Of a stretch of 64,000 nt of DNA, positions 29,928 through 39,706 are shown piece by piece (the first letter of the stretch is position 1; every line of letters starts with the position of its first letter). Under the pieces are notes generated by a model. The model was not told where the DNA came from. It saw only the letters and a list, made by a program, of their open reading frames with translations, and made no database searches. The DNA is from Stutzerimonas azotifigens (GTDB taxonomy: Bacteria > Pseudomonadota > Gammaproteobacteria > Pseudomonadales > Pseudomonadaceae), in assembly GCF_013522725.1 (NCBI RefSeq), contig NZ_JAAMRF010000005.1, positions 248,001-312,000 of the forward strand, read 5' to 3'. Both the position numbers and the translations under genes were made by a program.

Positions 29928-32900
29928 ATGAACTTCTCTCAATTCTTCATCCTGCGGCCGATCTTCGCGGCGGTGCTTTCGCTGATCATCCTGATCGGCG
30001 GCGCCATCGCGCTGTTCCAGTTGCCCATTAGCGAGTACCCGGAAGTGGTACCGCCGACCGTGGTGGTGCGCGCCAATTTCCCGGGGGCGAACCCCAAGGT
30101 CATCGGCGAAACCGTCGCCTCGCCGCTCGAACAGGCCATCAATGGCGTCGAGGGCATGCTCTACATGTCGTCCCAGGCCACCTCCGACGGCAGGATGACC
30201 CTGACCATCACCTTCGCCCTCGGTACGGATCTGGATACCGCCCAGGTGCAGGTGCAGAACCGCGTCACCCGGACCATGCCGACTCTGCCGACCGAGGTGC
30301 AGCGCCTGGGCGTCACCGTCGACAAGGCCTCGCCCGACCTGACCATGGTGGTGCACCTGACGTCGCCGGACGAGCGCTACGACATGCTCTACCTGTCCAA
30401 CTACGCCACGCTCAACGTCAAGGACGAGCTGGCGCGGCTGGACGGCATCGGCGACGTGCAGCTATTCGGCCTCGGCGAATACTCGCTGCGCGTCTGGCTG
30501 GATCCGACCAAGGTCGCTTCGCGCAACCTCACCGCAACCGACGTGGTTGACGCGATTCGCGAGCAGAACCGCCAGGTCGCCGCAGGCTCGCTGGGCGCGC
30601 CGCCGTCCAATGCCGGCAACAGCTTCCAGCTGTCGATCAACACCCAGGGCCGGCTGGTCAGCGAGGAGGAGTTCGAGAACATCGTGGTGCGCGCCGGTGA
30701 AGACGGCGAGATCACCCGCCTGAGGGACATTGCGCGGATTGAGCTTGGCTCGAATCAATACGCTCTGCGCTCGCTGCTCAACAACAAGCCCGCCGTGGCC
30801 ATGCCGATCTTCCAGCGCCCAGGCTCCAACGCCATCGACGTGTCCAACAACGTGCGGGCGAAGATGGCCGAGCTCAAGGAAGCTTTCCCCCAGGGCGTCG
30901 ATTACGAAATCGTCTACGACCCGACCATCTTCGTGCGTGGCTCCATCGAGGCGGTGGTCCATACCCTGCTCGAAGCGATCGTGCTGGTGGTGCTGGTGGT
31001 GATCCTGTTCTTGCAGACCTGGCGTGCCTCGATCATTCCGCTGGTAGCGGTACCGGTTTCGCTGATCGGCACCTTCGCGGTCATGCACATGTTCGGTTTT
31101 TCGCTAAATGCCTTGTCACTGTTCGGCCTCGTGCTGGCGATCGGTATCGTCGTGGACGATGCGATCGTGGTGGTGGAGAACGTCGAACGTAATATCGATC
31201 TGGGCAAAACGCCGGTCGAGGCCACCAAGCAGGCCATGAAGGAAGTCACCGGTCCGATCGTGGCGACGGCGTTGGTGCTGTGCGCGGTGTTCGTGCCGAC
31301 CGCCTTCATCTCCGGGCTTACCGGGCAGTTCTACCAGCAGTTCGCGCTGACCATCGCCATCTCTACGGTCATCTCCGCGTTCAACTCGCTCACCCTTTCG
31401 CCGGCGCTGGCTGCCGTGCTGCTGCGCGCCCACGATGCGCCGAAGGACCGCTTTTCCCGCGTGCTGGATGCCCTCTTCGGGCGCTGGCTGTTCAAGCCGT
31501 TCAACCGGGTATTCGATCGCGCCAGCCACGGCTACGTCGGGGCCGTGCGCCGCATCCTGCGCGGCAGCGGCATTGCGGTGCTGATCTACGCCGGGCTGAT
31601 GGGCCTGACCTGGATGGGCTTCGCCAACACGCCGACCGGTTTCGTGCCGCAGCAGGACAAGCAGTATCTGGTGGCTTTCGCCCAACTGCCGGACGCAGCG
31701 ACGCTGGACCGCAGCGAAGACGTGATCAAGAAGATGTCGGAGCTTGCCCTCAAGCATCCCGGCGTCGAGAACACCGTGGCCTTCCCCGGCCTCTCGATCA
31801 ACGGCTTCACCAACAGCAGCAACAGCGGGATCGTCTTCGTCACCCTCAAGGACTTCGCCGAGCGCAAGGACGCCTCGCTGTCGGCCGGTGCCATTGCCGG
31901 AGAACTCAACGGCCAGTTCGGCGGAATTCAGGATGCCTTCATTGCCATCTTCCCGCCGCCACCGGTGATGGGCCTCGGCACCATCGGCGGCTTCCGTGTG
32001 CAAGTGCAGGACCGTGCCAACCTGGGCTATGACGAGCTCTACCGTCAGACCCAGAACATCATCGCCAAGAGCCAGAGCGTGCCCGAACTGGCCGGTCTGT
32101 TCTCCAGCTACCAGGTCAACGTGCCGCAGGTAGAAGCGGCGATCGACCGGGAGAAGGCCAAGACCCACGGCGTGGCGATCGACGACATCTTCGACACCAT
32201 GCAGATCTACCTCGGTTCGCTGTACGCCAACGACTTCAACCGGTTCGGCCGGACCTACCAGGTCAACGTACAGGCCGAGCAGCAGTTCCGGCTCGAAGCC
32301 GAGCAGATTGGTCAGCTGAAGGTTCGCAACAACCGGGGCGAAATGGTGCCGCTGTCGACCTTCGTCAAGGTCAGCGACAGCGCAGGGCCGGATCGCGTCA
32401 TGCACTACAACGGGTTCATTACCGCCGAAATCAATGGCGCGCCGGCGCCCGGCTATAGCACCGGACAGGCCGAAGCGGCGATGGAGCGGCTGCTGCGTGA
32501 GGAGTTGCCCAACGGCATGACCTTCGAGTGGACCGACCTGACCTACCAGCAGATCCTCTCCGGCAACACTTCAATGTTTGTCTTTCCGCTCTGCGTACTG
32601 CTGGCGTTTCTGGTACTGGCCGCCCAGTACGAAAGCTGGAGTCTGCCGCTCGCGGTCATCCTGATCGTGCCGATGACGCTGCTTTCGGCAATCGCCGGGG
32701 TAATCATCGCCGGTAGCGACAACAACATCTTCACCCAGATCGGCCTGATCGTACTGGTGGGCTTGGCGTGCAAGAACGCGATCCTCATCGTCGAGTTCGC
32801 CAAGGAGAAACAGGAAGAAGGCCTCGACCGCGTGGCCGCTGTGCTCGAAGCCTGCCGCCTGCGTCTACGGCCGATCCTGATGACCAGCTTCGCCTTCATC

Positions 32901-33101
32901 ATGGGCGTGGTTCCGCTGGTGATATCCAGTGGCGCCGGCGCCGAGATGCGCCACGCGATGGGTGTCGCGGTGTTCTCCGGGATGCTCGGCGTGACCTTCT
33001 TCGGGTTGCTGCTGACCCCCGTGTTCTATGTCCTGCTGCGCGCCTTCGTCGAACGCCGCGAAGCACGCCGGCAGACCCGTCTCAAGGAGATTCATGCATG
33101 A
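29928..33101 (+). CDS. mexF: RND multidrug efflux transporter MexF
   Basis: A 1057-residue RND pump of the inner membrane (P. aeruginosa MexF is about 1062), with twelve transmembrane segments and two large periplasmic loops, driven by the proton gradient. The proton-relay aspartates D410-D411 are in AIGIVVDDAIVVVENVERN. The first helix is FFILRPIFAAVLSLIILIGG, and the loop LPISEYPEVVPPTVVV follows. The start at 29928 has an AGGA site. Its stop overlaps the oprN start (ATGA). Confidence 0.95.
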   Translation: MNFSQFFILRPIFAAVLSLIILIGGAIALFQLPISEYPEVVPPTVVVRANFPGANPKVIGETVASPLEQAINGVEGMLYMSSQATSDGRMTLTITFALGTDLDTAQVQVQNRVTRTMPTLPTEVQRLGVTVDKASPDLTMVVHLTSPDERYDMLYLSNYATLNVKDELARLDGIGDVQLFGLGEYSLRVWLDPTKVASRNLTATDVVDAIREQNRQVAAGSLGAPPSNAGNSFQLSINTQGRLVSEEEFENIVVRAGEDGEITRLRDIARIELGSNQYALRSLLNNKPAVAMPIFQRPGSNAIDVSNNVRAKMAELKEAFPQGVDYEIVYDPTIFVRGSIEAVVHTLLEAIVLVVLVVILFLQTWRASIIPLVAVPVSLIGTFAVMHMFGFSLNALSLFGLVLAIGIVVDDAIVVVENVERNIDLGKTPVEATKQAMKEVTGPIVATALVLCAVFVPTAFISGLTGQFYQQFALTIAISTVISAFNSLTLSPALAAVLLRAHDAPKDRFSRVLDALFGRWLFKPFNRVFDRASHGYVGAVRRILRGSGIAVLIYAGLMGLTWMGFANTPTGFVPQQDKQYLVAFAQLPDAATLDRSEDVIKKMSELALKHPGVENTVAFPGLSINGFTNSSNSGIVFVTLKDFAERKDASLSAGAIAGELNGQFGGIQDAFIAIFPPPPVMGLGTIGGFRVQVQDRANLGYDELYRQTQNIIAKSQSVPELAGLFSSYQVNVPQVEAAIDREKAKTHGVAIDDIFDTMQIYLGSLYANDFNRFGRTYQVNVQAEQQFRLEAEQIGQLKVRNNRGEMVPLSTFVKVSDSAGPDRVMHYNGFITAEINGAPAPGYSTGQAEAAMERLLREELPNGMTFEWTDLTYQQILSGNTSMFVFPLCVLLAFLVLAAQYESWSLPLAVILIVPMTLLSAIAGVIIAGSDNNIFTQIGLIVLVGLACKNAILIVEFAKEKQEEGLDRVAAVLEACRLRLRPILMTSFAFIMGVVPLVISSGAGAEMRHAMGVAVFSGMLGVTFFGLLLTPVFYVLLRAFVERREARRQTRLKEIHA

Positions 33102-34486
33102 AGGCCTTTGCCCCCGCCCTGCTCGCACTGGCACTGTCCGCCTGTGCGGTAGGCCCGGACTACCGCGCGCCGGAGACCGCGCCGGCCAACCTGATCCACG
33201 CGCAGGCGGCGTCGCTCGACCGCAGCCGCTTCGAGAGCGCCTGGTGGCGCCAGTTCGAAGACCGCACCCTCGACCAACTGGTGGAGCAGGCGCTCGAAGA
33301 GAACCGCGAACTGCGCATCGCCTTTGCCCGGGTGCGTGCGGCCAGGGCGATCCGTGACGACGTCGGCAACGACGCGCTGCCGATCGTCAGCAGCCGCGCC
33401 AGCGCCGAAGTCGGCAAGGCGCAGCAACCGGGCTTCAGCGAGCGCCGCGGCAATGCCGAGCGCTATGACCTGGGCCTTGATATGGCCTGGGAGATCGACC
33501 TGTTCGGGCGCATTCAGCGCCAGCTCGAATCCAGCGAGGCCCAGGCGCAGAGCGCCGAGGCCGAGCTCTATCAGCTGCAGATCACGCTGATCGCCGATCT
33601 GGTCGATGCCTACGGCGATCTGCGCGGTGCCCAGCTGCGTGAACGCATCGCCCGCGCCAACCTTGAAAACCAGCAGGACTCCCGTGGGCTGACCGAACAG
33701 CTGCGCGAAGCCGGCATCGGCAGCCAGCTGGACGTGTTGCGCGCCGATGCGCGTCTGGCCGCCATCGAAGCGACACTGCCACTGCTCCAGGCCCAGCAGG
33801 TACGGGCCCGCAACCGCATCGCCACGCTGATGGGCCAGCGCCCCGATCAGCTCACGGTCGACCTCTCCCCGCGCGAGCTGCCGGCGATCGCCAAGGCGCT
33901 GCCGATCGGCGATCCAGCGGAACTGCTGCGTCGCCGCCCGGACATCAATGCGGCCGAACGCCAGCTGGCAGCCGCCACGGCGAACGTTGGCGTGGCAACG
34001 GCGGACCTCTTTCCCCGGGTCAGCCTTTCCGGGTTTCTCGGCTTCACCGCCGGACGTGGCTCGCAGATAGGCTCCTCGGCTGCTCGGGCCTGGGGCGTCG
34101 CACCGACCATCAGCTGGGCCGCCTTCGACCTCGGCAGTGTGCGGGCCCGCCTGCGCGGTGCCCGCGCCGATGCCGATGGCGCCCTGGCGCAGTACGAGCA
34201 GCAGGTATTGCTGGCCCTGGAAGAATCGGAAAACGCCTTCAGCGACTACGCCAAGACCCAGCAACGCCTACTGGCCCTGGTGCGCCAATCCGATGCCAGC
34301 CGCGAAGCGGCCGGCCAGGCGGCGATCCGCTACCGCGAAGGCACGGTGGACTTCCTCGTCCTGCTCGATGCCGAGCGCGAGCGCCTGGCCGCCGAAGACG
34401 CCCAGGCGCAGGCCGAGGTCGATCTGTACCGCGGCATCGTCTCCATCTACAAGGCGCTCGGCGGCGGTTGGGACATCAGCAGCTGA
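33098..34486 (+). CDS. oprN: Outer-membrane efflux channel OprN
   Basis: A 462-residue outer-membrane factor of the OprM/TolC-like NodT family. The lipoprotein signal MKAFAPALLALALSAC gives a lipidated N-terminal Cys followed by AVGPDYRAPE. Two repeats of the OEP domain follow, with LGLDMAWEIDLFGRIQRQLE and the late LGGGWD end typical of the family. The start at 33098 overlaps the mexF stop and is preceded by AAGGAGA. Length compares with 472 in P. aeruginosa. A strong terminator follows the gene. Confidence 0.93.
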   Translation: MKAFAPALLALALSACAVGPDYRAPETAPANLIHAQAASLDRSRFESAWWRQFEDRTLDQLVEQALEENRELRIAFARVRAARAIRDDVGNDALPIVSSRASAEVGKAQQPGFSERRGNAERYDLGLDMAWEIDLFGRIQRQLESSEAQAQSAEAELYQLQITLIADLVDAYGDLRGAQLRERIARANLENQQDSRGLTEQLREAGIGSQLDVLRADARLAAIEATLPLLQAQQVRARNRIATLMGQRPDQLTVDLSPRELPAIAKALPIGDPAELLRRRPDINAAERQLAAATANVGVATADLFPRVSLSGFLGFTAGRGSQIGSSAARAWGVAPTISWAAFDLGSVRARLRGARADADGALAQYEQQVLLALEESENAFSDYAKTQQRLLALVRQSDASREAAGQAAIRYREGTVDFLVLLDAERERLAAEDAQAQAEVDLYRGIVSIYKALGGGWDISS

Positions 34487-34513
34487 CCTTTTCCTCGCAT
34501 CCGCTTCACCTTT

Positions 34514-34552
34514 GCCCCGCGATTGGCTCCTGGTCGCGGGGCTTTTTTTTTT
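34514..34552 (+). terminator. Intrinsic terminator of mexEF-oprN
   Basis: Perfect nine-base stem (GCCCCGCGA / TCGCGGGGC) with an 11-base loop, followed by ten T residues. A textbook Rho-independent terminator 27 bases past the oprN stop. Confidence 0.93.
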
Positions 34553-34746
34553 GCCCGGCACGCCGGCGCCCGTCGAGCTTGAGCCAGATCAAGGCGGCCC
34601 TGGGGGATCGGCATAGGCTGTCGGGACACCCTGCGGAGCGAACGTGACTAAGAAATCTTTTTCGCCCCAGGCATGCAGCATCCAAGGGCAATACTCTGCA
34701 ACCTACGCTTCGCTACACTGACGCCCCACCCCACAGCCGCGCCGTC

Positions 34747-35607
34747 ATGGACATCGAACTCGCCGCCACCTTTCTGGAGATCGTGCGCGCTGGCAGCTTC
34801 GTCGCTGCGGCCCAGCGTCTGCACCTCACGCAAACGGCCGTCACCGCCCGAATACAAAGCCTCGAACGGCAGCTGGGCTGCCAGCTGTTCATCCGCAACC
34901 GCTCGGGCGCGACGCTTACAGCCGATGGCGAGCGCTTCGCCGGCCACGCCACGCAGCTGGTGCAGACCTGGGACGCAGCACGTCGCGACTTGCCACTGCC
35001 GTCAGGCTATCGCGACCTGCTGAACCTCGGTGCAGAGCACAGCCTGTGCAACCCGCTGATGCTGGCCTGGGTGCGGCGGCTGAGCCAGGCGATGCCCAGC
35101 CATGCGGTACGTACGCGAATCGCCAGCGATGCCGAGCTGCAAGATCAGCTCGAATTGGGCGCCCTGGATGTGGTGCTCGTGCATCAGCCCGAATACCGCC
35201 CGGGCTTTCAGATAGAGCAGCTGCTTGAAGAAAAACTCGTGCAAGTGGTGCATGCAGGCAAGCCCGAACCATATCTCTACGTCGACTGGGGGCCGTCGTT
35301 TCGCAGTCAGCACGACGCCGCCCTGCCGGAACACCTGAATGCACCGCTGAGCTTCAGCCTCGGTCCGCTGGCGTTGCAGTACCTGCTGCAATACGGCGGG
35401 CGCGGCTATTTTCGCACCCGCGTCGTGCAGCGCTATCTCAATGAGGGCAGCCTGAAACTCGTCCATAACGCACCCGAGTTCACCCACCCCATTTTTCTCG
35501 TATACGCACGTGCAGCCGATGGCACGGCTCTTCGCTCCGCGCTGGATGCCCTTCGCGAAGTGGCCGACGAAGAAATCGACTGGTCTCGCTGGTACTACGA
35601 AGTCTGA
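34747..35607 (+). CDS. LysR-family transcriptional regulator
   Basis: A 286-residue LysR regulator with helix-turn-helix at residues ~1-60 (ELAATFLEIVRAGSFVAAAQ, LTQTAVTARIQSLERQLGC) and an effector domain of slightly short length. I cannot assign a known subfamily or target. It is preceded by a 195-base gap after the oprN terminator and converges on the HPP-CBS gene, with their 3' ends overlapping by 13 bases. No obvious partner gene lies divergent to it. Confidence 0.85.
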   Translation: MDIELAATFLEIVRAGSFVAAAQRLHLTQTAVTARIQSLERQLGCQLFIRNRSGATLTADGERFAGHATQLVQTWDAARRDLPLPSGYRDLLNLGAEHSLCNPLMLAWVRRLSQAMPSHAVRTRIASDAELQDQLELGALDVVLVHQPEYRPGFQIEQLLEEKLVQVVHAGKPEPYLYVDWGPSFRSQHDAALPEHLNAPLSFSLGPLALQYLLQYGGRGYFRTRVVQRYLNEGSLKLVHNAPEFTHPIFLVYARAADGTALRSALDALREVADEEIDWSRWYYEV

Positions 35608-36770
35608 CCCGAGCCTGGCAGGTGGTAGATCCAGTGCCGATACAGTGCGGCGACGAGGTCGGTCTGGGTAACGATACCCATCAAGCGCTGCTCGGTATCC
35701 ACCACCGGCAGGCAGTGCAGACCGCGGTCCGAAAGCAGCGAAACGAGCTCGACCATGTGCGTCTCGCCGCTGACCGACACGACCGGCGCACTCATCAGGT
35801 CTCCGACCCGCTCGGTCGGTCCGAGCCTCCCCAGCCGCAGCAACCCGGGCCGAGAAACACGCAGCAGGTCGGTCAGGGTAATGATACCGAGCAGCCGCCC
35901 GGTGCCCTTCTCGACCACGGGCAATGCCCGCAGATGATGATGCTGCAGGGCACGCAGCGCCTGGCGCACTGAAGTCCTGGTCGAGCAGTGGTAAAGATCC
36001 CGGGACATGATGTCAGCGGCGCAGATCCGCCCCATCGTGCGCCGCAACGCGTACCGCTCCGTCTGACGTATCAGCTGTTCGAGGTCCTCGGGCATGACGT
36101 CGACGTATTCACCGAAGTCCTGCAGCGCTTGGCCGATATCCGCCTGGGTAAAGCTCAGGCGGTCGTCCGGCAGTGGGTCTCGTGTGTGATGACCGTTCTC
36201 GCGGGGCGTCGGCGTTTTCGGATAGGTATGACCAGTGAGGTTGTTGTAGAGCAACGCGGCGGCGATCAGCAACGCGGCATTGAGGCCTACCGGCAGCAGC
36301 AGCGTGTAATGCAGATCATGGAGGACCGGCCCGCCCAGCGCCGCCACCAAGCCCAGCGCACACCCCGGCGGATGCAGGCAGCGCAGCGCCGCCAGACTGC
36401 CGAGCGTGAGGCCTCCGGCGAGCGCACCGGCGAGCACCGGATCGAGTCCCGCCAGCCCGACCGACACCCCGACCAAGGTTGCTATCAGGCTGCCAGCGAA
36501 GACCGACCATGGCCGGGCGAAGGGGCTAGACGGCGCTACGAACAGAAGAAAGGCCGAGGCCGCCACCGGACCGGACAGCGGTAGTGAGACGGTGGGACCA
36601 AACAGCATGAGGTCCGCCGAGAGCACCGCGAGCATGGCGAGCACGACGCCACTTCCGGCACGGAGCCATTCCTGCGGGCGAGTACTGAAGGATGTTGCGC
36701 AAAACGCCTTGAGATGACTGATGAAGCGGTCTCGCATCTTGCGCATTCGCCCCTTGGTAAAACCAGCCAT
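35595..36770 (-). CDS. HPP family membrane protein with C-terminal CBS domain pair
   Basis: A 391-residue inner-membrane protein. Residues ~35-175 form the HPP domain with four to five transmembrane segments and the signature RCLHPPGCALGL. Residues ~255-385 hold two CBS domains (MSRDLYHCSTRTSVRQALRAL.., LMSAPVVSVSGETHMVELVSLL), which usually bind adenine nucleotides and gate activity. HPP proteins have been linked to nitrite transport in plants and cyanobacteria; the bacterial substrate is not settled. The start at 36770 (MAGFTKGRMRKMRDRF) is uncertain by eight residues. It is convergent with the LysR gene. Confidence 0.85.
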   Translation of the reverse strand: MAGFTKGRMRKMRDRFISHLKAFCATSFSTRPQEWLRAGSGVVLAMLAVLSADLMLFGPTVSLPLSGPVAASAFLLFVAPSSPFARPWSVFAGSLIATLVGVSVGLAGLDPVLAGALAGGLTLGSLAALRCLHPPGCALGLVAALGGPVLHDLHYTLLLPVGLNAALLIAAALLYNNLTGHTYPKTPTPRENGHHTRDPLPDDRLSFTQADIGQALQDFGEYVDVMPEDLEQLIRQTERYALRRTMGRICAADIMSRDLYHCSTRTSVRQALRALQHHHLRALPVVEKGTGRLLGIITLTDLLRVSRPGLLRLGRLGPTERVGDLMSAPVVSVSGETHMVELVSLLSDRGLHCLPVVDTEQRLMGIVTQTDLVAALYRHWIYHLPGSGQTS

Positions 36771-38167
<1,397 letters not shown>

Positions 38168-38183
38168 CGCGTCCGGCGCAGCA

Positions 38184-38214
38184 TAAAAAAACCAGGCTTC
38201 GGCCTGGTTTTTTA
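38184..38214. terminator. Bidirectional terminator between the TRAP gene and opmB
   Basis: ACCAGGC-TTC-GGCCTGGT-type stem flanked by A6 on the left and T6 on the right, so it can stop transcription from both convergent genes. Confidence 0.93.
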
Positions 38215-38224
38215 TGGGCAATGA

Positions 38225-39706
38225 TTAATCTCCGGTCGCCTCCGGTACCTCAAGCTCCAGTTCGCTACTCTGCCAGCCACCACCGAGCGCTGCGATCAGT
38301 TGCACGCTGGCGGTGAGCCGACTGCCCAACAGGCTGAGGTTGGTGCGTTCGTTGTTCAACGCATTGGATTGCACCGTGGCGACGCTGAGGAAATCCACCG
38401 TGCCGGCGCGGTACTGGTTTTCGATCAGCCGCAGCGATTCCTGAGCGGCTTCCAATGCCTCGCGCTGCACCACCGCCTCCTGCTCCAGCACACGCAACTG
38501 GACGAGGTAGTCCTCGACCTCGCGGAAACTCTGCAGCACCGTTTCCCGATAGTTCGCCACCGTTTGATCGTAGACTGCCTCGGCGCGCTCGAGCTCGGCG
38601 CGGCGACTGCCGAAATCGAGCAAGGTGACCGCGAGCTGCGGGCCCAGCGACCAAAAGCGGTTGGGCACGCTGAACAGATCGCTGAAGCTGCTGTTGCGGT
38701 AGCCGCCACTGGCCGACAACGTCAGATCCGGATACCAGGCCGCCTGGGTCACGCCGATTTGCGCGTTGGCGGCGATCACCTGACGCTCTGCCGAAGCGAT
38801 ATCCGGCCGCCGCTCGAGCAGCTCGCTCGGCAAGGCAAGCGGGACCGCCGGCAAGGACGGGATCCGGTCGCTCACTGCGATGCCGAGTTCGGACGGCGCA
38901 ACGCCGACCAGCACGGCGATCGCATGCTCGAGCTGGGCGCGCTGCCACTTGAGGTCGATGGCCTGGGCCTGAGTGCTCTTGAGTTGCGTCAACGCCTGGG
39001 CGACATCGGAGCGTGGAACGATACCGGCGTCGTACTGGTTCTGGGTCAGGCGCAGCGAGCGATCGAACGAGGCCACGGTCTGGTCGAGCAGGCGCTGCTG
39101 CTCATCGATCACGCGCAACTGCAGGTAGGTCTGCACCAACTCGGCCTGCAAGCTCAGCTTGACGGCGCCCAGGTCCGCGGCGCTGGCCTCGGCATTGGCC
39201 CGGTTGGCCTCCAGGTTGCGCCGCAGGCGGCCCCAGATATCCAGTTCCCAGGAGGCGTTCACCCCCGCTTCGTAGTTGTCGCGACGGCTGCCGCTCTGTT
39301 CGAACTGGGAGTTGCTGCTCCCGCTTCCCTGACTCGAGCGGGTCACGCCGGCACTCGCACCGATCAGTGGGAACAGCTGCGAGCGTGCGCTGCGCACCAG
39401 CGCCCGGGCCTGACGGTACTGCGCTTCGGCCGCGGCCAGACTTTGATTGGAGACGTTCAGCCGTTCGACCAACGCGTCGAGCTCGGGGTCGCCGTAGAGC
39501 TGCCACCAGGCGCCGCGCTGCAGCGCATCGGCTGGCGTTGCGGCCTTCCAGCCCGTGGCCTGTTTGAATTCAGCCGACGCGGGCAGCGTCGGACGTTGGT
39601 AGTCGGGGCCCAGCGTGCAGCCGCCGAGGGACAGCAACAGCACAGCGACGGCAAGGGGACGCATCGCTGGGAAAGGCCGGTCCGGGTTGAAACAGGTCAT
39701 GCTCAT
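38225..39706 (-). CDS. opmB: Outer-membrane efflux lipoprotein OpmB
   Basis: A 493-residue NodT/OprM-family channel, the outer-membrane partner of MuxABC. A lipobox is visible in LLSLGGC (mature Cys followed by TLGPDYQRP). Two OEP repeats follow with LDIWGRLRRNLEANRANAEAS and the family ending ALGGGWQ. The start at 39706 overlaps the muxC stop by four bases, supporting coupling; an internal ATG at 39664 (MRPLAVAVLLLSLGGC) would give a more typical signal peptide and may be the real start. It is the last gene of the four-gene mux operon. Confidence 0.9.
   Translation of the reverse strand: MSMTCFNPDRPFPAMRPLAVAVLLLSLGGCTLGPDYQRPTLPASAEFKQATGWKAATPADALQRGAWWQLYGDPELDALVERLNVSNQSLAAAEAQYRQARALVRSARSQLFPLIGASAGVTRSSQGSGSSNSQFEQSGSRRDNYEAGVNASWELDIWGRLRRNLEANRANAEASAADLGAVKLSLQAELVQTYLQLRVIDEQQRLLDQTVASFDRSLRLTQNQYDAGIVPRSDVAQALTQLKSTQAQAIDLKWQRAQLEHAIAVLVGVAPSELGIAVSDRIPSLPAVPLALPSELLERRPDIASAERQVIAANAQIGVTQAAWYPDLTLSASGGYRNSSFSDLFSVPNRFWSLGPQLAVTLLDFGSRRAELERAEAVYDQTVANYRETVLQSFREVEDYLVQLRVLEQEAVVQREALEAAQESLRLIENQYRAGTVDFLSVATVQSNALNNERTNLSLLGSRLTASVQLIAALGGGWQSSELELEVPEATGD

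Noticed and set aside
31116..32405. Long antisense open frame (429 codons) opposite mexF; similar long frames opposite treS (12066-14189), muxC (41233-42744) and muxB (44339-46261).
   Set aside because: High-GC genes with regular codon usage produce long antisense frames. Their translations are biased and resemble no protein, and the plus-sense genes are certain.
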